From NCBI RefSeq assembly GCF_009379765.1, contig NZ_WHTD01000087.1, positions 1 to 33,893 on the forward strand: 33,893 nt of DNA, written 5' to 3'. Origin of the DNA: Actinophytocola sp. Its GTDB lineage: Bacteria; Actinomycetota; Actinomycetes; Mycobacteriales; Pseudonocardiaceae. The notes beneath the pieces were generated by a model. It was not told the origin of the DNA, searched no databases, and saw only the letters and a list, made by a program, of their open reading frames with translations. Positions 16,221 to 24,600 of the stretch are shown one piece after another. Position numbers and translations under genes: made by a program. The stretch's first letter is position 1; every line of letters starts with the position of its first letter.

Positions 16221-16241
16221 CCTGCGGAGAATCACCGCAGG
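16221..16241 (+). terminator. Hairpin just downstream of the tRNA
   Basis: CCTGCGG (16221-16227) pairs perfectly with CCGCAGG (16235-16241) over a seven-base loop, starting one base after the tRNA CCA. There is no U tract. It is a likely tRNA processing or termination structure. Confidence 0.5.
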
Positions 16242-16258
16242 TCAGGCAGTTGCCAGCC

Positions 16259-16534
16259 TCAGGCCGTTGACCACGGGCCGGAAAAGGCGCAGGCCACAGG
16301 GTCGCAGTATGGGTACCCTTGGGGAATCAGGCACAGATCTGTTCCGCCGGCCATGAACGCGGCAACAAACCAGCCGTTCGTCTCGAACACGGCCTCGGAC
16401 ACCTCGTTGGCAGCGAACCTCCAGATCTCGGCGACGTTGAAGATATCGAGTTCTGGCCTGCACGCGGCGCCGCTTCTTTCCGGAAAACGCGAGTGATGCT
16501 CATGTTCGCCGAAACAGGTGAGCTCAGCGACCAC
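16259..16534 (-). CDS. Small hypothetical protein
   Basis: A 91-residue minus-strand frame starting at GTG 16534, between the PIN gene and the tRNA. It reads like folded protein (DIFNVAEIWRFAANEVSEAV, FETNGWFVAAFMAGGTDLCL) with mixed Trp/Phe/Cys content rather than the Arg/Pro-rich look of shadow frames. No convincing ribosome-binding site precedes it. It could be the C-terminal remnant of a longer protein, since the frame stays open some codons upstream. I do not recognise the family. Confidence 0.42.
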   Translation of the reverse strand: MVAELTCFGEHEHHSRFPERSGAACRPELDIFNVAEIWRFAANEVSEAVFETNGWFVAAFMAGGTDLCLIPQGYPYCDPVACAFSGPWSTA

Positions 16535-16594
16535 CCAGCACCATGCGGATCATCCCGCGTGTGGGTTGCGCGACTGACGTGTGCGGCGTCGTGG

Positions 16595-17134
16595 TCAGCA
16601 TGCCAGGTCCGCGACCGAACCTGGAAGTCGAAGGCGTCTGCCTTGGTCGGCCATCTGCCGCATCAGGGTGAAGGCTTCGCCTGCCTCGATGTCGCCGTCG
16701 ACGACGGCGATGCCGACGAGGTCGATCGTCTCGCGAGTCGTGATCTGTTGAGCGCGCGCGTAACGCAACGATTCCCGGTCGTCCGAGACCCACCAGGAAC
16801 CGGCGAACACGCTCCAGTTCGTGATCACGTAACAGGTTTGCGCCTCTCCGAGGTGCCTCAGCGGCCGGTTCTCCGTACCGCCGAAGACCGCGCGCCGGAT
16901 TCGCTCGATCTCCCGTGCGTCCGGCTCCGAGTCGATCTCGATCGCGGTCCCGAGCCAGCCGTCCGTCAGCAGCCCGTTCAGCGCGGGCACGTACGCGGCC
17001 GACCTGCCGGCTTCGTAGGCGACGGCCTCGGTCCATCTCCCACGACCCGCGAGCACCGACCTGAGTAGATCGAGACGGTCGACCGCGGCGAAGTTACACA
17101 GGACGGTGTTGTCCGGAAACAGGTACTCCGTCAT
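16595..17134 (-). CDS. PIN-like domain protein (putative RNase toxin)
   Basis: A 179-residue protein with the acidic-residue pattern of PIN nucleases: Asp8 in LFPDNTVLCNF, Glu41 in VAYEAGR, Glu97 in HLGEAQTCYVI and Asp118-Asp119 in WWVSDDRESLRYA. It continues TRETIDLVGIAVVDGDI. PIN domains cleave RNA and often act as toxins. The ATG overlaps the TGA of the Xre-ImmA gene (ATGA), so the two are an operon and probably a toxin plus regulator/protease pair. It lies next to DISARM and transcribes away from it. The family call is from the motif pattern, not from strong identity to a named toxin. Confidence 0.72.
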   Translation of the reverse strand: MTEYLFPDNTVLCNFAAVDRLDLLRSVLAGRGRWTEAVAYEAGRSAAYVPALNGLLTDGWLGTAIEIDSEPDAREIERIRRAVFGGTENRPLRHLGEAQTCYVITNWSVFAGSWWVSDDRESLRYARAQQITTRETIDLVGIAVVDGDIEAGEAFTLMRQMADQGRRLRLPGSVADLAC

Positions 17135-18234
17135 GACGCATCGTGGGTTCCGTGTTCCGACTCCAGTGCCCGCCGAAGATCGTCGACATCGGTTTCGAGC
17201 AGATTGGCGTAGGGGCGCAGCGTGGCCGCGCCGGATTCGTAGGCCGCGTAGGTATCCCGGACGAGAAGACCCGGCGGACGTGGTGTGCCGGCCTCGGTGA
17301 CCCGCTGCGCGAACTGCTCGCCAAGGCCGATCGTGCTCGCGGCCCTGGCCGCGGTGATCGCCTTGTAACGGTCACAGGAGCCAGCGTCGATCAACCGTAG
17401 GCGCAGGAGTCGATAGGCAAGCGCAGAGGGGGTCACCATCAGCTCGCACGAAAGCACGGCGAAGGTCTCATCGGTAAGGCCGGTGGACCCGACCGCGTCG
17501 CGCAGGATGCCTTCGGGCATGAGAAAGACCGACGCGAAGGCGTTGGCTCGCAGTTCGCTGGGATCCTTCGCCTGCGACTTGTCGAAGATGTCCCGATCGA
17601 GGTGGACATCCTGACCGTCGCCGGCCAGCAGGTGGCCGAGCTCATGAGCGAGCGTGAAGCGCTGCCGCGCCGGGACGTGCGAGGTGGCCAGCAGGATCAG
17701 CTTGACGTCGTCGGAGGCCACCGCCAGGCCGTCGAACCCCGTGCCGAGTTCGACGACCGCCACATCGGCGCCGAAGACCTCCTCGATCAAGGCCGCCAGG
17801 GCGCCTTCACTGATCGAGCGGCCCGCCCGCCTGACCCGCGCCAGGGCGTCCTCCGCCAGTCGGTGCCCCTGTTCGACGTATCCGCCGGTACCAAGTCCCG
17901 TCGTCATCGGTCGCCACGGTTGCGGATAGCCGAGCGAAGCCATGTCCGCTCGCAACGTGCTGTACCGCTTCGCCGCGACGAGGGCGGCGCCGGCATCACC
18001 GCCGGTGGTCCTGGCCGCCACCGCCAGCGGCGGTTCCTCCCCGGTGATCAGCCAGTCGACCGTGACCTGGCACAGGTCCGCCATGCGCGCGAGGTCGAGC
18101 GAGGAGAACCGGCGGGCACCGCTCAAGGATTTGGACAGCTTCGAGTCGTCGAGCCCGATCCTCAGCGCGAAGGCATGGCGGCTCAGGCCCGAGACCTCAA
18201 TCAGACTCAGCACACGATCGGGAACACTCGACAC
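17131..18234 (-). CDS. Xre-family regulator fused to an ImmA/IrrE metallopeptidase
   Basis: A 367-residue fusion. An N-terminal Xre HTH (about 5-65: LSRHAFALRIGLDDSKLSKS and LARMADLCQVTVDWLITG) precedes a zinc-peptidase domain with the HExxH motif FTLAHELGHLLAG (His197, Glu198, His201). A downstream SELRANAFASVFLMP helix gives the third ligand (Glu227). ImmA/IrrE proteases cleave repressors on a stress or mobile-element signal. Here the protease and DNA-binding parts are one chain. The start is GTG 18234. It is divergent from drmD across 90 bp containing a perfect 25-bp palindrome, and coupled to the PIN gene. It may both autoregulate and control DISARM; that is inference. Confidence 0.9.
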   Translation of the reverse strand: MSSVPDRVLSLIEVSGLSRHAFALRIGLDDSKLSKSLSGARRFSSLDLARMADLCQVTVDWLITGEEPPLAVAARTTGGDAGAALVAAKRYSTLRADMASLGYPQPWRPMTTGLGTGGYVEQGHRLAEDALARVRRAGRSISEGALAALIEEVFGADVAVVELGTGFDGLAVASDDVKLILLATSHVPARQRFTLAHELGHLLAGDGQDVHLDRDIFDKSQAKDPSELRANAFASVFLMPEGILRDAVGSTGLTDETFAVLSCELMVTPSALAYRLLRLRLIDAGSCDRYKAITAARAASTIGLGEQFAQRVTEAGTPRPPGLLVRDTYAAYESGAATLRPYANLLETDVDDLRRALESEHGTHDAS

Positions 18235-18250
18235 ACGACGAGGCTAGCAA

Positions 18251-18275
18251 TCGTCTTGCGAAAATCGCAAGACGA
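18251..18275. promoter_or_regulatory. Perfect 25-bp palindrome in the divergent Xre-ImmA / drmD promoter
   Basis: TCGTCTTGCGA-AAA-TCGCAAGACGA is an inverted repeat with 11-bp perfect arms. It lies 16 bp upstream of the Xre-ImmA start and 49 bp upstream of drmD. TTGCGA within it can serve as a -35 in either direction. It is placed to bind the Xre domain and cover both promoters. Confidence 0.75.
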
Positions 18276-18324
18276 GAGCAGGATTACCGACAGTCAGCAG
18301 AGAAACGAACGGGAGCGGGATCCG

Positions 18325-21300
18325 GTGACAATCGAGACGGATCATCGGCACGGCGCAGGCGCGGTGGCAGGCGAGCCGGCCTCGCTGCCGCCGGTGCCCG
18401 AGCCGGGCCAGGTGGTCAACGTCCGCGGCTCCACCTGGGCGGTGGCCGACATACACCAACAGGGTCTGCCCCGCAGCCCCGCCGACGAGGGCACGGCGGG
18501 CCTCACCCACGTGGTGAGCCTCCAGTCCCTCGAAGAGGATCGCCTCGGCCAGGAGCTCGCGGTCGTCTGGGAGTTGGAGGTCGGCCACACCGTCGCGCCC
18601 GACCAGGGCTTGCCGGAGCACATCGGCGCCGAGGCGTTCGACGACCCCAACACACTCGCGGCGTTCGTGGACGCGGTGCGCTGGGGCGCGGTCACGTCGG
18701 CCGACGCCAACTCCTTCCAAGCGCCGTTCCGCAGTGGTGCCAATGTCGAGGCATACCAGCTGGAGCCGCTTCGGCGTGCGCTGCAGTCCTCGCGCACGAA
18801 CCTGCTGCTGGCCGACGATGTGGGGCTGGGCAAAACGATCGAGGCTGGCCTGGTCGTTCAGGAACTGCTGCTGCGCCATCGCGCCCGGTCGGTCGTCATC
18901 GTCTGCCCGCCGAGCCTGGCGCTGAAGTGGCAGGACGAGATGCGAGAGAAGTTCGGGCTCGACTTCGCCATCGTCAACAGCGACCTCCTCGCCCGCGTGC
19001 GCCGCAGCCACGGGCTGAACGCGAACCCGTTCCGACTGTTTCCCCGGGTCATCGTCAGCATGGCCTGGCTGCCGACCCTGCGCGCGCAGCGACTGCTGCG
19101 TGACGTCTTCGCCGACGTGCGGGACACGGCCACCGCACGCCGCTTCGCCTTCGACGTCCTGGTCGTGGACGAGGCCCATCACGTCGCCCCTGCCAGCCCC
19201 ACGACCGCGCCGGGACGGCGCGGCTACGCGGTGGACAGTCAGCGCACGACGGCGACCAAGGCTCTCGCGGAGAAATGCGAACACCGGCTGTTCCTCAGCG
19301 CAACCCCGCACAACGGGTATCCCGAGTCGTTCACCGCGTTGCTGGAGATGATCGACGGGCGGCGGTTCAGCCGGGGTGCGAACCTCGACGAGCGGGCACT
19401 GCGGGACATCGCGGTCCGCCGGCTCAAGACCGAGCTGACGGACAAGGAGTTCAAGACCCGCCAGCTCAAGAAGCTCCCGTTCGAACCGAACGAGGACGAG
19501 CAACGTCAGTTCACCACGTTGGACAGCATTCTCACCGACAGCGCACGTGCGAACGGCAAGCGCCCCTCGGGCGACATCGTGGCGATGCTGCTGAAGAAGC
19601 GGTTCCTGTCCAGCCCGTGGTCGTTCGCCCGCACACTGGAGCTCTACGAGCAGGCCGCCGCGACCGGCAGGCAGCTCGAACTGGACGAATACGACGAGGT
19701 CCTGGGCAGCGGACAGTCCGATGAGGAGGAAGGCGAGGCCGACCAGCCCGAGTTCACCGCGCTGCGGCAGAGCAAGGTCTCCGATCCGCTCATCACGGCG
19801 ACCAACCAGGAGATCGACTCGCTCATCGAATGGGGCCGAGGCTACGAGCACCAGCCGGACACCCGACTCAAGGCGCTGATCAAGTTCCTCGAGGCGATCT
19901 GCCGCCCGGACGGCAAGAACTGGACCAACGAGCGTGTCGTGGTGTTCACCGAATACGCGGCCACCCTGGACTGGATCGAACGGGTCCTCGCGCAGCGTGG
20001 CTACCGGGACGTCCTGGCGACGATCCAGGGCTCGACGCCCACCGAGGAGCGCGAGAAGATCCGCGCCCAGTTCACCGAGGACCCGGCCAGGTACCCAGTG
20101 CGCGTGCTGATCGCCACGGACTCCGCGGGCGAGGGGATCGACCTGCAGACGCACTGCCACCGGCTGGTCAACTTCGACATCCCGTTCAACCCGTCCCGGC
20201 TGGAACAGCGCATCGGCCGCATCGACCGCTACGGCCAGCGGGAAACACCGGAGATCTACCATTTCTCCCCGAACTCGACGTCCACTACATACGCCGCCGA
20301 CATGGATTTCATGCGCCGCATCGCGGAGAAGGTCGGTAACGTCGCCCACGATCTCGGCTCCGTGAACCAGGTCATCGACGCCGACGTGCAGAACCACTTC
20401 AGCCCCACGGCCGCCTCCCGCAAGGCCAAGCCGTCCGCGCCCGCCGACGGCAACGCGATCATCACCCGCGCGCTGGCGGGCGGCGTGGAACTGAACCGCA
20501 GGCTCACTGAACTGTCGCGGACCTACGACGAGCGCAAGGTGGAGATGCACCTGACGCCCGCGAACGCGCGGCGTGTGGTGGACGCGGCGCTGGCGCTGAC
20601 CGCGCAGCCGCCGCTGGTGGAAGTGGGCCATGAGGACACCGACGCGCAGGTGTTCGCGGTGCCGGGTCTCGGCTCGGCCTGGCAACCCGCGCTCCGGGGC
20701 CTGGACACCCGGCTGGAGCCGGGCGTCCCGCGGCCGATCACCTTCGACGACCAGGCCACCGGAATCAGCGATCTCGTGCACGTCCATCTCGGTCACGCGC
20801 TCATGCAGCGGTCGACGAGGGTGTTGCGTAGCGCGTTGTTCGGCGTCGACGCGCCGGTGAACCGGGTGACCGCGGTCGTGGTCGACGACCTGCCGCAGTC
20901 GTGTGTGGCCGCGGTGTCCCGGTTGGTCCTGGTCGGCCGTGGTGGCCTGCGCCTGCACGAGGAGGTTTTCCTCACCGGTATCCGGGTGCGCGGGCAGGCG
21001 ATGGCGGAGGCCAAGGTCGAGCAGGTGCTCGACGAGGCCCTCGACGCGGAGAACCTGGTGCTGGCCGGCGAAGGCGTTCGGACGGTCCTCGCCGCGGAGT
21101 GGAGCGCCGAGGGCTCCCGGCTGCGTACCCGGCTGCTGACCGCGATGGCCCACAAAGCCGAGTCCCGCCAGACCCAGGTCACCGAGGCGCTGGAAACCCG
21201 GCGGGACACCGACATCGCCAGGGCCCGCGAGATCTTCGGCGCGTTCCGGGTCAACTTGCGTGAGTCCCGCGACCAGCTCGCCAGGGCGATCCAGGCCCAG

Positions 21301-21513
21301 GAGGAACAGTTGTTCACCGACGACCAGCAAACGCAGCGGCGTCGTGACCTGCTGGGGATGGAGAACCGGCTGGGAAGCCTGGACGACGAGGAGCGGCGTG
21401 AGATCCTCGCGATCGGTGAGCGGTACCGGGACATCAAGCCGCACGTGTCCGCCGCGGCCGTCGTGTTCGCGCTGACCCCGGCCGACGCCGAGGCGGGGAG
21501 TGTACGGTCATGA
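18325..21513 (+). CDS. drmD: DISARM class 1 SNF2-like helicase DrmD
   Basis: A 1062-residue SF2 helicase of the SNF2-like type. Walker A is DDVGLGKTIEAGL (Lys170) and motif II is VVDEAHH (Asp282-Glu283). FLSATPHNG is motif III, VVFTEYAATLDWIERVL opens the C-terminal lobe, and TDSAGEGIDL with RLEQRIGRIDRYGQ (Arg629, Arg632) forms motifs V-VI. A ~400-residue C-terminal extension ends in a helical, probably coiled region. GTG 18325 is chosen because GGGAG lies nine bases upstream; earlier starts would run through the divergent promoter. DrmD is the hallmark of class 1 DISARM. The order drmD-drmMI-drmA-drmB-drmC supports the name. Confidence 0.94.
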   Translation: MTIETDHRHGAGAVAGEPASLPPVPEPGQVVNVRGSTWAVADIHQQGLPRSPADEGTAGLTHVVSLQSLEEDRLGQELAVVWELEVGHTVAPDQGLPEHIGAEAFDDPNTLAAFVDAVRWGAVTSADANSFQAPFRSGANVEAYQLEPLRRALQSSRTNLLLADDVGLGKTIEAGLVVQELLLRHRARSVVIVCPPSLALKWQDEMREKFGLDFAIVNSDLLARVRRSHGLNANPFRLFPRVIVSMAWLPTLRAQRLLRDVFADVRDTATARRFAFDVLVVDEAHHVAPASPTTAPGRRGYAVDSQRTTATKALAEKCEHRLFLSATPHNGYPESFTALLEMIDGRRFSRGANLDERALRDIAVRRLKTELTDKEFKTRQLKKLPFEPNEDEQRQFTTLDSILTDSARANGKRPSGDIVAMLLKKRFLSSPWSFARTLELYEQAAATGRQLELDEYDEVLGSGQSDEEEGEADQPEFTALRQSKVSDPLITATNQEIDSLIEWGRGYEHQPDTRLKALIKFLEAICRPDGKNWTNERVVVFTEYAATLDWIERVLAQRGYRDVLATIQGSTPTEEREKIRAQFTEDPARYPVRVLIATDSAGEGIDLQTHCHRLVNFDIPFNPSRLEQRIGRIDRYGQRETPEIYHFSPNSTSTTYAADMDFMRRIAEKVGNVAHDLGSVNQVIDADVQNHFSPTAASRKAKPSAPADGNAIITRALAGGVELNRRLTELSRTYDERKVEMHLTPANARRVVDAALALTAQPPLVEVGHEDTDAQVFAVPGLGSAWQPALRGLDTRLEPGVPRPITFDDQATGISDLVHVHLGHALMQRSTRVLRSALFGVDAPVNRVTAVVVDDLPQSCVAAVSRLVLVGRGGLRLHEEVFLTGIRVRGQAMAEAKVEQVLDEALDAENLVLAGEGVRTVLAAEWSAEGSRLRTRLLTAMAHKAESRQTQVTEALETRRDTDIARAREIFGAFRVNLRESRDQLARAIQAQEEQLFTDDQQTQRRRDLLGMENRLGSLDDEERREILAIGERYRDIKPHVSAAAVVFALTPADAEAGSVRS

Positions 21514-21670
21514 GAAGCCCTGTGTCAACCCCAAGGTCAAATCAGGCAGAGGGCCTCCCAACCGCACCTCAGGGGAACGTGACGCAAACCAGCCACAAGC
21601 ACGTGACCAAACAGAACCTTCCGCTCCCCAACGTGACCAGAACATTGAATTCCGGGGAGGCGGAACAGTC
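21514..21670 (+). promoter_or_regulatory. drmD-drmMI spacer with three ACGTGAC repeats
   Basis: The 157-bp spacer carries ACGTGAC at 21577-21583, 21601-21607 and 21631-21637, the last two extending to ACGTGACCA. The 24- and 30-bp steps are two to three helical turns. It also holds the GGGGAGG ribosome-binding site of drmMI. An open frame from GTG 21500 crosses it, but its composition is not protein-like. The repeats may be a regulator site or the methylase's own sites; their role is unknown. Confidence 0.4.
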
Positions 21671-24600
21671 ATGAACCGGAAGTTCGCTCCCGCGGCCAAC
21701 GACCTGCACCGCGGGTGGCTGGAACTGGTGGACACCGACGGCCCGTTCCTGGCCGTGCCCGCGCTCAAACGCGTGTGGCCGCAAGGGATGCCGCAACCCG
21801 ATGCCGACGCGGTCACGGCGCTGCGGGACGCGAAGCCCGCGTTCGAGAAGGCATGGGAGAACTGGGACAAGCACAAAGAAGACCAAGCGGCGGTGGAGTT
21901 CTACCGTGAGGCGCGGGATGTGTGGGTGGACGTCGTCCTGCGCGAGGTGCTGGGCTGGGGTGAGCTCTACGGGACCACGACGGCCGGGCTCGAAGTCCGC
22001 TCCCCCAACCATGCGGTCACGGTGCGACCGGACGGCGCACTGGTGCACGGGGACACGACCGGCGCGCTGGTCCTGGTCGTCGACCCGGTCGAGTCGCTGC
22101 GTGACCCACTCGACGACAGCTGGGCCGCAAGCCCCGTCGACCGGCTGGAAGAACTGCTGCGGGCGGCCAGGATCCCGGTCGGGGTGGTCACCGACGGGCG
22201 CTGGTGGGCGATCGTCAGCGCCCGCGAACAGACCATGGTCGCCTCGGGCGTCGTCGACGCACAGACCTGGATCGAGGAACCGCAGACCCGCAACGCGTTC
22301 ATCGAGTTGCTTCAGCGCCGCCGTCTCGTCGGCGGCAAACCCGGGGACCGGCTGACGGAACTGTTCGGTGAGTCGGTCGCCGCCGCCGAGGAGATCACCG
22401 AGGCGCTGGGCACACAGGTGCGCCGCGCGGTCGAACTGCTGGTGCAGGCGCTGTCCGAAGCGGCGCTGGGCACCACCCCGGACCCGTTGCCCGCCAAGCG
22501 CGCGGACGTCTACGAGGCGGCCGTGACGGTCCTGATGCGGGTGGTGTTCCTGCTGTTCGCCGAGGAGCGCGGCCTGCTCCCGCAGGGCAGGCTGTTCGCC
22601 ATGGGCTACGGGATCACCGACGAGCTAGACGCCCTGGACACCCGCGCCCGCGAGGAGGGCAGCGAAGCGCTCGACGCCACCCACCTGACCTGGCACCGGC
22701 TGCTCGCCACCTCGCAGGCGCTCTACCACGGCGCGTCCTTTGAGGACCTGCGGCTGCCCTCGTACGGGGGATCACTGTTCGACCCCACCCGCTTCGGTGG
22801 CTTCCTCACCGCACGCGGGGAACGCGCCACACTGGCGATCACGGTCAGCGACCGGGTCATGCTCGAAGTGTTGAAGGCCGTACAGATCGCCAAGCTGCCG
22901 GGACAGCCGGCGCGACAGATCTCGTTCCGCGACATCGACGTCGAGCAGATCGGCTACATCTACGAAGGTCTGCTCGGCTACTCCTGCGCCGAGGTCGACG
23001 AGGTCACCGTCGGCCTGATCGGCAAGCCGGGTGAGGAACCGGAAATCCCGCTCACCGACCTGGAAGGAATCTTCGGCACGTTCCACCAGGACACCAGCCG
23101 GGCTAACGAAATCCTGTCCTGGGCAAAGGAAAACCAGCCCGCGGCCACCCCGCCGAGCAAGGCTGCGCTGACCAAGGCCATCCGCACCAGCGGCGACGTC
23201 GAGGACGCCGAACGTGCGCTGCGCGCCGTCACCACCGACGCCGCACTGCGCGACCGGCTGCGCCCGTTCATCGGGATCATCCGCCGCGACCTGCGCAACC
23301 GCCCACTCGTCGTGCAGCCGGGCGGCGTGATCGTCGTCGAGACGCCGTCACGCGCCTCGGCGGGCGCGCACTACACCCCGCGTTCGCTCGCCGAAGAGGT
23401 CGTCCGGTACGCGCTGGAACCGCTCGTGTTCGATCCCGGTCCCCATCAGTGCCCCGAGGACGAGGGCTGGGAACCGGTGTCGTCGGACCGGATTCTGGAT
23501 CTGAAGGTCGCCGACATCGCCTGCGGTTCAGGCGCGTTCCTCGTCGCCGCCGCGCGTTACCTCGCCGCCCGGCTGGTCGAGGCGTGGCACCGCGAGGAAG
23601 TCGCGCACGGGACCCCGCACGATCTCCAGATCCGGGCGATCCGGACCGTGGTGGCGACCTGTCTCTACGGCGCCGACATCAACGGTATGGCCGTGGAGAT
23701 GTGCAAGCTGTCGCTGTGGCTGGTCTCGCTCGACTCGAAGCTGCCGTTCTCTTTCGTCGACGACAAGGTCCTGCACGGCAACTCGCTACTCGGCCTGACC
23801 GACGTCCGGCAGCTCAAGCTCAAGCACATCGACCCGGACAGCGCCACGGGACAGCTGAGCGTGTTCGAACTGGACGTGGACGGCGTACTCGCGCAAGCGA
23901 CCCGGCTGCGACAGCAACTCGCCAACGAGGTCAACGACGACGACCCACAGCGCTCGGCCGCAACAAAACGGCGGCTGTGGCGCAAGTTCAATGAGGTGAC
24001 CGCCCAGCTCACCGACGTCGCGGACGCCGTGGTCGCCGCCGGGCTGCGGCTGGGCGGCAAGCCGGGCAAGGCACTGCGTGAGGCGTACGGAAACCTGAGC
24101 TACGCCGTCGGTCTCGCTTACCCCGGCCCCGGCGAGCCCCCGAACCGCGCGATGCTCGACGGCATACTCGGCGCCGGTCTCACGCCGACCGTCGAAACGG
24201 ACTACGACCGCTGGGAGCCCCTGCACTGGATCCTCGCCGTGCCGGACGTGATGGAACGCGGCGGCTTCGACGCCGTCATCGGCAACCCGCCGTTCGTTAC
24301 TGGATCGAAGATCACCGGCGCAATGGGCACCAATGTGCGCGACTGGTTCGTCGACATCCTTGCATCTGGGCAACGTGGCAGAGCGGACCTCGTTGCCTAT
24401 TTCTTCCTACGCGCCACTTTTCTACTGTCAGGGCAGGGCAACCTCGGTCTCATTGCAACAAACACGGTCGCGCAGGGCGACACCCGTGAGGTCGGACTTG
24501 ATCGAATGGTGAATAAAGGCTTCACAATAACCCGAGCGATCCAAAGCAGATCATGGCCCTCTAACAGCGCTAGCCTAGAGTATGCCGCCGTGTGGGGGAC

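Noticed and set aside
17602..18324. Upstream extension of drmD through the divergent promoter
   Set aside because: It would run antisense through the Xre-ImmA gene and the palindrome; GTG 18325 has a proper GGGAG.
18244..21444. A 1066-residue open frame antisense to drmD
   Set aside because: It mirrors drmD codons; it is Arg/Val/Leu/Gly-rich with no recognisable motif, while drmD carries all helicase motifs. It is a high-GC shadow frame.
21500..21670. N-terminal extension of drmMI from GTG 21500
   Set aside because: The 57 extra codons are polar and irregular, overlap drmD and lack a ribosome-binding site, whereas ATG 21671 has a strong GGGGAGG.
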